Source: DATACZ01 sp036258795 (GTDB taxonomy: Bacteria > Actinomycetota > CADDZG01 > JAHWKV01). Taken from it: a DNA stretch of 27,428 nucleotides. The DNA lies in contig DATACZ010000089.1 of the NCBI GenBank assembly GCA_036258795.1, positions 1-27,428 of the forward strand. Direction: 5' to 3'. The notes beneath the pieces were generated by a model that did not search any database, was not told the DNA's origin, and saw only the letters and a list, made by a program, of their open reading frames with translations. Within the stretch, counting starts at the first letter, position 1, and the number at the start of each line of letters is the position of its first letter. The position numbers were made by a program, and so were the translations under genes. Positions 24,230 to 27,428 of the stretch are shown in pieces.

Positions 24230-25510
24230 TTACCGCGTCGGATGCGATCCGCCCGCGCACGAGGCGGCGCGCTCGAGCAGCAGTGCCCGCTCTGGGGTGT
24301 TTCGGGTGAGCGAGGCCGCCCGCTCGAACTCCGCACGGGCCTCATCCAAGCGGCCGAGCTTTGCGAGAAGGTCGCCACGCACGCTAGGCAACAGGTGGTA
24401 TGCCTTGAGGGACGGCTCCGAAGTAAGACCCTCTATGATCTCCAGCCCGGCTGCCGCACCGAATGCCATCCCTACCGCAACGGCCCGATTCAGCTCGACG
24501 ATTGGTGACGGGGCGAGCTGGGCAAGGGCATCGTAGAGAGCTGCTATGCGCCCCCAATCCGTCTCTTCGGCGGTACGAGCCCGGGCGTGGCATGCGGCGA
24601 TCGCAGCCTGCAGCGTGTACGGTCCCAGCGCGCCACCGAGCTTCTCGGCTCGCTCCAGGGCAGCAAGCCCACGGCGGATGAGGAGTTGATCCCAGAGCGC
24701 CCGGTTTTGGTCTAGAAGCAGGATGGGCTCTCCCGACGTCCCCACGCGAGCTCTCGAGCGGGACGCCTGAATCTCCATCAGCGCCACCAGGCCGTGGACC
24801 TCCGGCTCCGTCGGAGCAAGCTCCGCCAGGATACGGCCCAGGCGCAGCGCATCTTCGCAGAGGCCAGGTCGCAGCCAGTCTTCCCCAGCGGTAGCCGAAT
24901 ACCCCTCGTTGAAGATGAGATAGATCACTGCCAGCACCGAGGACAGGCGGCCGGCCCGATCCGCTCCACTGGGCACCTCGAAGGGAACGCGAGCCTCGGA
25001 GAGGGTCCGTTTTGCCCGGACGATGCGTTGGCCAACGGTGGACTCGGGTACAAGGAAGGCCCGAGCAATCTCCTCGGTCGTCAGCCCCCCAAGCAGGCGC
25101 AGCGTGAGTGCGACTCGCGCCTCGGTGGACAAGACCGGGTGACAGGCGACGAACATGAGGCGGAGCAGATCGTCGCCAACGTCGTCATCGATTGCCGCCT
25201 CGAGTTCCGGTATCTCCTCTTCCTGGCTGCCCCTGACCTCGCGACCAAGCTCCTCCTGCTTTTGCTTGAGGAGCTTGGTTCGGCGGAAGTAATCGATAGC
25301 TCGGTGTTTTGCTGTGCCCATCAGCCAGGCTCCCGGCTTATCCGGAACGCCGGATTCGGGCCACTGCTGCAACGCTGCGACGAGAGCATCCTGGGCGAGA
25401 TCCTCTGCAAGGCCAACATCTCTCACGATCCTGGCGAGACCGGCGATGAGCCTGGGGGACTCGATCCTGAACACCGCATCGATGGTGCGATGGATATCGG
25501 AGCCCGTCAC
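24230..25510 (-). CDS. ECF42-type RNA polymerase sigma factor
   Basis: A 426-aa sigma factor from a GTG. Region sigma-2 (about 15-80) contains DLAQDALVAALQQWPE and KPGAWLMGTAKHRAIDYFRR. Sigma-4 (about 120-175) contains EARVALTLRLLGGLTTEEIA and ESTVGQRIVRAKRTL. A long C-terminal part with a DUF6596-type region (VLAVIYLIFNEGYSATAGE, around 190-285) and TPR-like helices replaces an anti-sigma partner. This layout defines the ECF42 group, whose C-terminal extension controls activity. It lies 24 bases after the DGPF gene, and the pair is the classic ECF42 arrangement. It probably directs transcription of its own operon. The inducing signal is unknown. Confidence 0.93.
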   Translation of the reverse strand: MTGSDIHRTIDAVFRIESPRLIAGLARIVRDVGLAEDLAQDALVAALQQWPESGVPDKPGAWLMGTAKHRAIDYFRRTKLLKQKQEELGREVRGSQEEEIPELEAAIDDDVGDDLLRLMFVACHPVLSTEARVALTLRLLGGLTTEEIARAFLVPESTVGQRIVRAKRTLSEARVPFEVPSGADRAGRLSSVLAVIYLIFNEGYSATAGEDWLRPGLCEDALRLGRILAELAPTEPEVHGLVALMEIQASRSRARVGTSGEPILLLDQNRALWDQLLIRRGLAALERAEKLGGALGPYTLQAAIAACHARARTAEETDWGRIAALYDALAQLAPSPIVELNRAVAVGMAFGAAAGLEIIEGLTSEPSLKAYHLLPSVRGDLLAKLGRLDEARAEFERAASLTRNTPERALLLERAASCAGGSHPTR

Positions 25511-25534
25511 GGTGATCGCCGAAGGTCGTGTAGC

Positions 25535-25966
25535 CTAACTCTCCTGCTTCTGAGCCAGCTCCGCCCGCAGGCGCTCCTCTTGCTCCCTGAGCTCGGGAGT
25601 GAGTTCGGGACCGAAATCGTCCGCCTCGAAGACCTGTCGAATCTCAATCTGAGACTCACCCTCCATCGGGTTGGGAGCCCGCTTGACCCATTCGATAGCC
25701 TCTTCAATCGATTTCGCTTCGATGAGCCAGAATCCGGCCACGAGCTCCTTCGTCTCGGTGAAGGGCCCGTCGACGACGGTGCGGTCCTTTCCGGAGAAGA
25801 TCACCCGAGCGCCCTTGGAGCTGGGGTGGAGCCCCTCACCGGCGAGCATGACGCCGGCTTTGACCAGCTCTTCGTTGTACTTTCCCATCTCCGTAAGGAG
25901 CTCCTCACTCGGCATGACGCCGGCCTCTGACTCCTCGGTGGCCTTGACGATGAGCATGAACCGCAT
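25535..25966 (-). CDS. DGPF/YCII-family protein
   Basis: A 143-aa soluble protein. Its start is set by AAGGAGG seven to eight bases before the ATG. The ferredoxin-like YCII fold begins MRFMLIVKATEESEAG and carries the signature DGPFTETKE (66-74) with GFWLIEAKSIEEAIEW (78-93). The last 25 residues are a charged helix (ELTPELREQEERLRAELAQK). DGPF proteins are encoded with ECF42 sigma factors and are their main target genes. Their biochemical role is not settled. It is the first gene of the pair. Confidence 0.92.
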   Translation of the reverse strand: MRFMLIVKATEESEAGVMPSEELLTEMGKYNEELVKAGVMLAGEGLHPSSKGARVIFSGKDRTVVDGPFTETKELVAGFWLIEAKSIEEAIEWVKRAPNPMEGESQIEIRQVFEADDFGPELTPELREQEERLRAELAQKQES

Positions 25967-26037
25967 CTTGTTTGCCTCCTTCCCTCGAAGTGGGCTCCGG
26001 ACGCTTTCGTCTGGACGTAAACCCTCTTCCTACTCCT

Positions 26038-26066
26038 ACGTCGAACGGGATCGTGCGAATTCGACA
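26038..26066 (-). promoter_or_regulatory. Predicted ECF42-dependent promoter
   Basis: On the minus strand TGTCGA (26061-26066) is followed after 17 bases by CGACGT (26038-26043). This matches the ECF42 promoter pattern as I recall it (TGTCGA at -35, CGA/TC at -10). It is correctly oriented ahead of the DGPF-sigma pair, predicting a leader of about 65 bases and autoregulation. Confidence 0.55.
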
Positions 26067-26097
26067 GATCGAAGAAGAATTCTTGGGAATTTAGCCC

Positions 26098-27174
26098 TTG
26101 GCTACCGTAACCTCAGACAGGCATCTTTACCGGCGGGCGCTTCGATCCGTCGATCGGTCGAGACTATGGGCGAGTGACAAGACGGACGAGTACTTAACTT
26201 TGACGGGACCCACATTGAGGAAGGTGGCCGAGCGGTTCCGGACGTCCCCAGAGGTTCGAGGCAAGTCATCGCTTCGCATGCTCTCGGAGATCTTTGGGTC
26301 TACCGACTGGCTCTCCGGGCCGGGCGACGACGCGGCTGTCGTCGAGTCCGGTGACGGGTACATCCTTGTCGGTGGCGAGGCCATCTGGCCTCCCCTGGTC
26401 GAGGAGGACCCGTTCGCCGCCGGAGTGGCATCCGTGGTCGCCAACGTCAACGACGTTGCGGCAATGGGAGGTAGATGCCTCGCCCTAATCGACCATGTGG
26501 TGGCCCGCCAGGAGGTCGCCCGCAAGGTGCTGGAAGGAATTCACTTTGCTGCCGGGCTTTACCGAGTGGTGGTCGCCGGCGGCCACCTTACGATCTGGGA
26601 TGGTGCAGCCTCCGTCTCGGCGTCCATCGTGGGGCGCGCACTACGGCCTCTTTCGGCCACGAATGTTGCGCCGGGCCAGGCACTGCTGCTGGCCTGCTGC
26701 CTTACTGGCACGATGCGTCCCGACTTCCCGTTCTTCTCATCGGTTCGAGACCGAGGAGCTAGCCTCGCCGAGGATGTCGAGATCCTGCCCTCCCTCGCCG
26801 AGGCAGGGCTCGGCATGGCGGCAAAGGACGTCAGCATGGCGGGCATTCTCGGCTCCCTGGCCATGCTGCTCGAGCCTACCCGCTGTGGTGCGGAGGTAGA
26901 CCTGGCGACGATACCGAGGCCCGATGATGTTCCCCTCGATCGGTGGATGTTCACGTTCCCGACGTTTGCCTTTCTCATTACCGCGCCTGCCGACGAATCA
27001 GCCGATCTATGTGCGAGGTTTCGGGACAGGGACCTCAGCTGCGAGCACATCGGAAACATCGACCCCACCGGCCGGCTGATGGTTCGCCTGGGGCATGAGA
27101 GCTCTCAACTCCTAGACCTGAACACCGAAGCGGTGACCGGGCTGATCCGCAGAGTCCACCCTCCCGGAGCCTGA
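26098..27174 (+). CDS. AIR-synthase-related protein, sll0787-like
   Basis: A PurM/ThiL-superfamily ATP-binding protein, 358 aa from a TTG. The family core starts only near residue 40, and TTG/GTG codons at 26200, 26215 and 26224 are other possible starts. The core shows GPGDDAAVVESGDGYILVGG (residues 74-93), SVVANVNDVAAMGGR and KDVSMAGILGSLAMLLE, the AIR synthase-like ATP-binding and dimer motifs. It resembles the sll0787-type member of the Nit1 (nitrilase-associated) cluster, whose reaction is not known. The adjacent convergent GNAT fragment is the other expected cluster member. It is divergent from the DGPF gene. Confidence 0.8.
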   Translation: MATVTSDRHLYRRALRSVDRSRLWASDKTDEYLTLTGPTLRKVAERFRTSPEVRGKSSLRMLSEIFGSTDWLSGPGDDAAVVESGDGYILVGGEAIWPPLVEEDPFAAGVASVVANVNDVAAMGGRCLALIDHVVARQEVARKVLEGIHFAAGLYRVVVAGGHLTIWDGAASVSASIVGRALRPLSATNVAPGQALLLACCLTGTMRPDFPFFSSVRDRGASLAEDVEILPSLAEAGLGMAAKDVSMAGILGSLAMLLEPTRCGAEVDLATIPRPDDVPLDRWMFTFPTFAFLITAPADESADLCARFRDRDLSCEHIGNIDPTGRLMVRLGHESSQLLDLNTEAVTGLIRRVHPPGA

Positions 27175-27191
27175 CGAAACCGGGCGAATCC

Positions 27192-27428
27192 TTAAGGCAT
27201 TGGCAGCCCGTCCGACGGGTGCAGCGGGATGGCCATCATTTGGTGGGGATGGCCATGAAACTCCACCAGCTCCCCTTCCGGATGCCAGCCAAGGTGCCTG
27301 AAGAAGCGCACGTTTTGGGGCTGAACGTGGGCGATCATCACCTCTCCGCCACGTTCGCCGGCAGTCTGCACTGCGAACCGGACCAGCTTCGCCCCCATCA
27401 GCACGTTTCGAAAGGCGGGCAGGACGGC
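27192..27428 (-). CDS. GNAT-family N-acetyltransferase, Nit1/sll0786-like (partial)
   Basis: The C-terminal 78 residues of a gene that runs off the right edge. The visible part has AVLPAFRNVLMGAKLVRFAV, an acetyl-CoA-binding motif A like that of GNAT proteins, then VQPQNVRFFRHLGWHPEGEL and the signature HGHPHQMMAIPL seen in MSMEG_0567/Sll0786 acetyltransferases. It converges with the AIR-synthase-related gene with 17 bases between stops. In most Nit1 clusters these two genes run in the same direction, so this arrangement is unusual. Substrate unknown. Confidence 0.75.
   Translation of the reverse strand, partial: AVLPAFRNVLMGAKLVRFAVQTAGERGGEVMIAHVQPQNVRFFRHLGWHPEGELVEFHGHPHQMMAIPLHPSDGLPMP

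Noticed and set aside
24794..25930. Long plus-strand open frame (378 codons) opposite the ECF42 and DGPF genes
   Set aside because: It is the antisense of two well-recognised genes, has no family-like motifs and spans both, as expected from high-G+C codon bias.
1..27428. CRISPR array, tRNA or insertion sequence
   Set aside because: I saw no regularly spaced repeats, no cloverleaf-like sequence and no transposase or terminal inverted repeats with target duplications.

Overview
The window is a high-G+C bacterial chromosome segment, most likely from an actinomycetote (Actinobacteria). The supporting evidence is the ECF42-type sigma factor paired with a DGPF/YCII protein, the actinobacterial-style Ig-like domain in the propeller protein, the Tad/Flp gene order with tandem TadE-like genes, frequent GTG/TTG starts, and an actinobacterial/cyanobacterial Nit1-type pair at the right end. 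I cannot assign class or genus. I see no tRNA, rRNA, transposase, integrase, CRISPR array or phage gene.

Layout. (1) 1-1613: the end of a secreted beta-helix-type protein, then a minus-strand pair, a LuxR/NarL-type regulator with a degenerate receiver followed by a proline-rich lipoprotein. (2) 1819-5928: a three-gene plus-strand glycan operon with two GT2 glycosyltransferases and a polysaccharide flippase fused to a third GT2 domain. It closes on a perfect 17-bp hairpin shared with the next, convergent gene. (3) 6097-9063: a small secreted protein with a Gly-X-Pro tail and a long structured leader, a divergent small HTH-like protein, and a secreted LamG-like/Ig-like/beta-propeller protein. 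(4) 9112-15164: an orphan HPr-kinase-like P-loop protein on the minus strand, then a TasA/camelysin-like subunit, a SipW-type signal peptidase fused to its own TasA-like domain, and an 888-aa DUF11/SdrD-B/cadherin-like surface protein. (5) 15479-24163: a nearly gapless Tad/Flp pilus operon (flp, tadG-like, two tadE-like, cpaB, cpaE, cpaF, tadB, tadC) without a prepilin peptidase gene. (6) 24230-25966: the DGPF protein and ECF42 sigma factor. (7) 26098-27428: an AIR-synthase-related protein and a truncated GNAT acetyltransferase of the Nit1 type.

Regions 2 to 5 read as a cell-surface and biofilm island combining exopolysaccharide synthesis and export, a SipW/TasA-like secreted-fibre locus, a large adhesin-like protein and a Tad pilus. 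Two short sequence elements occur both in the intergenic region before the glycan operon and in the one before the pilus operon, which suggests co-regulation, possibly by the LuxR-type protein encoded divergently from the glycan operon. The most unusual items are the peptidase fused to a TasA-like domain, the flippase-GT2 fusion, the shared promoter elements, the structured leader at 6589-6704, and the hairpins around flp.
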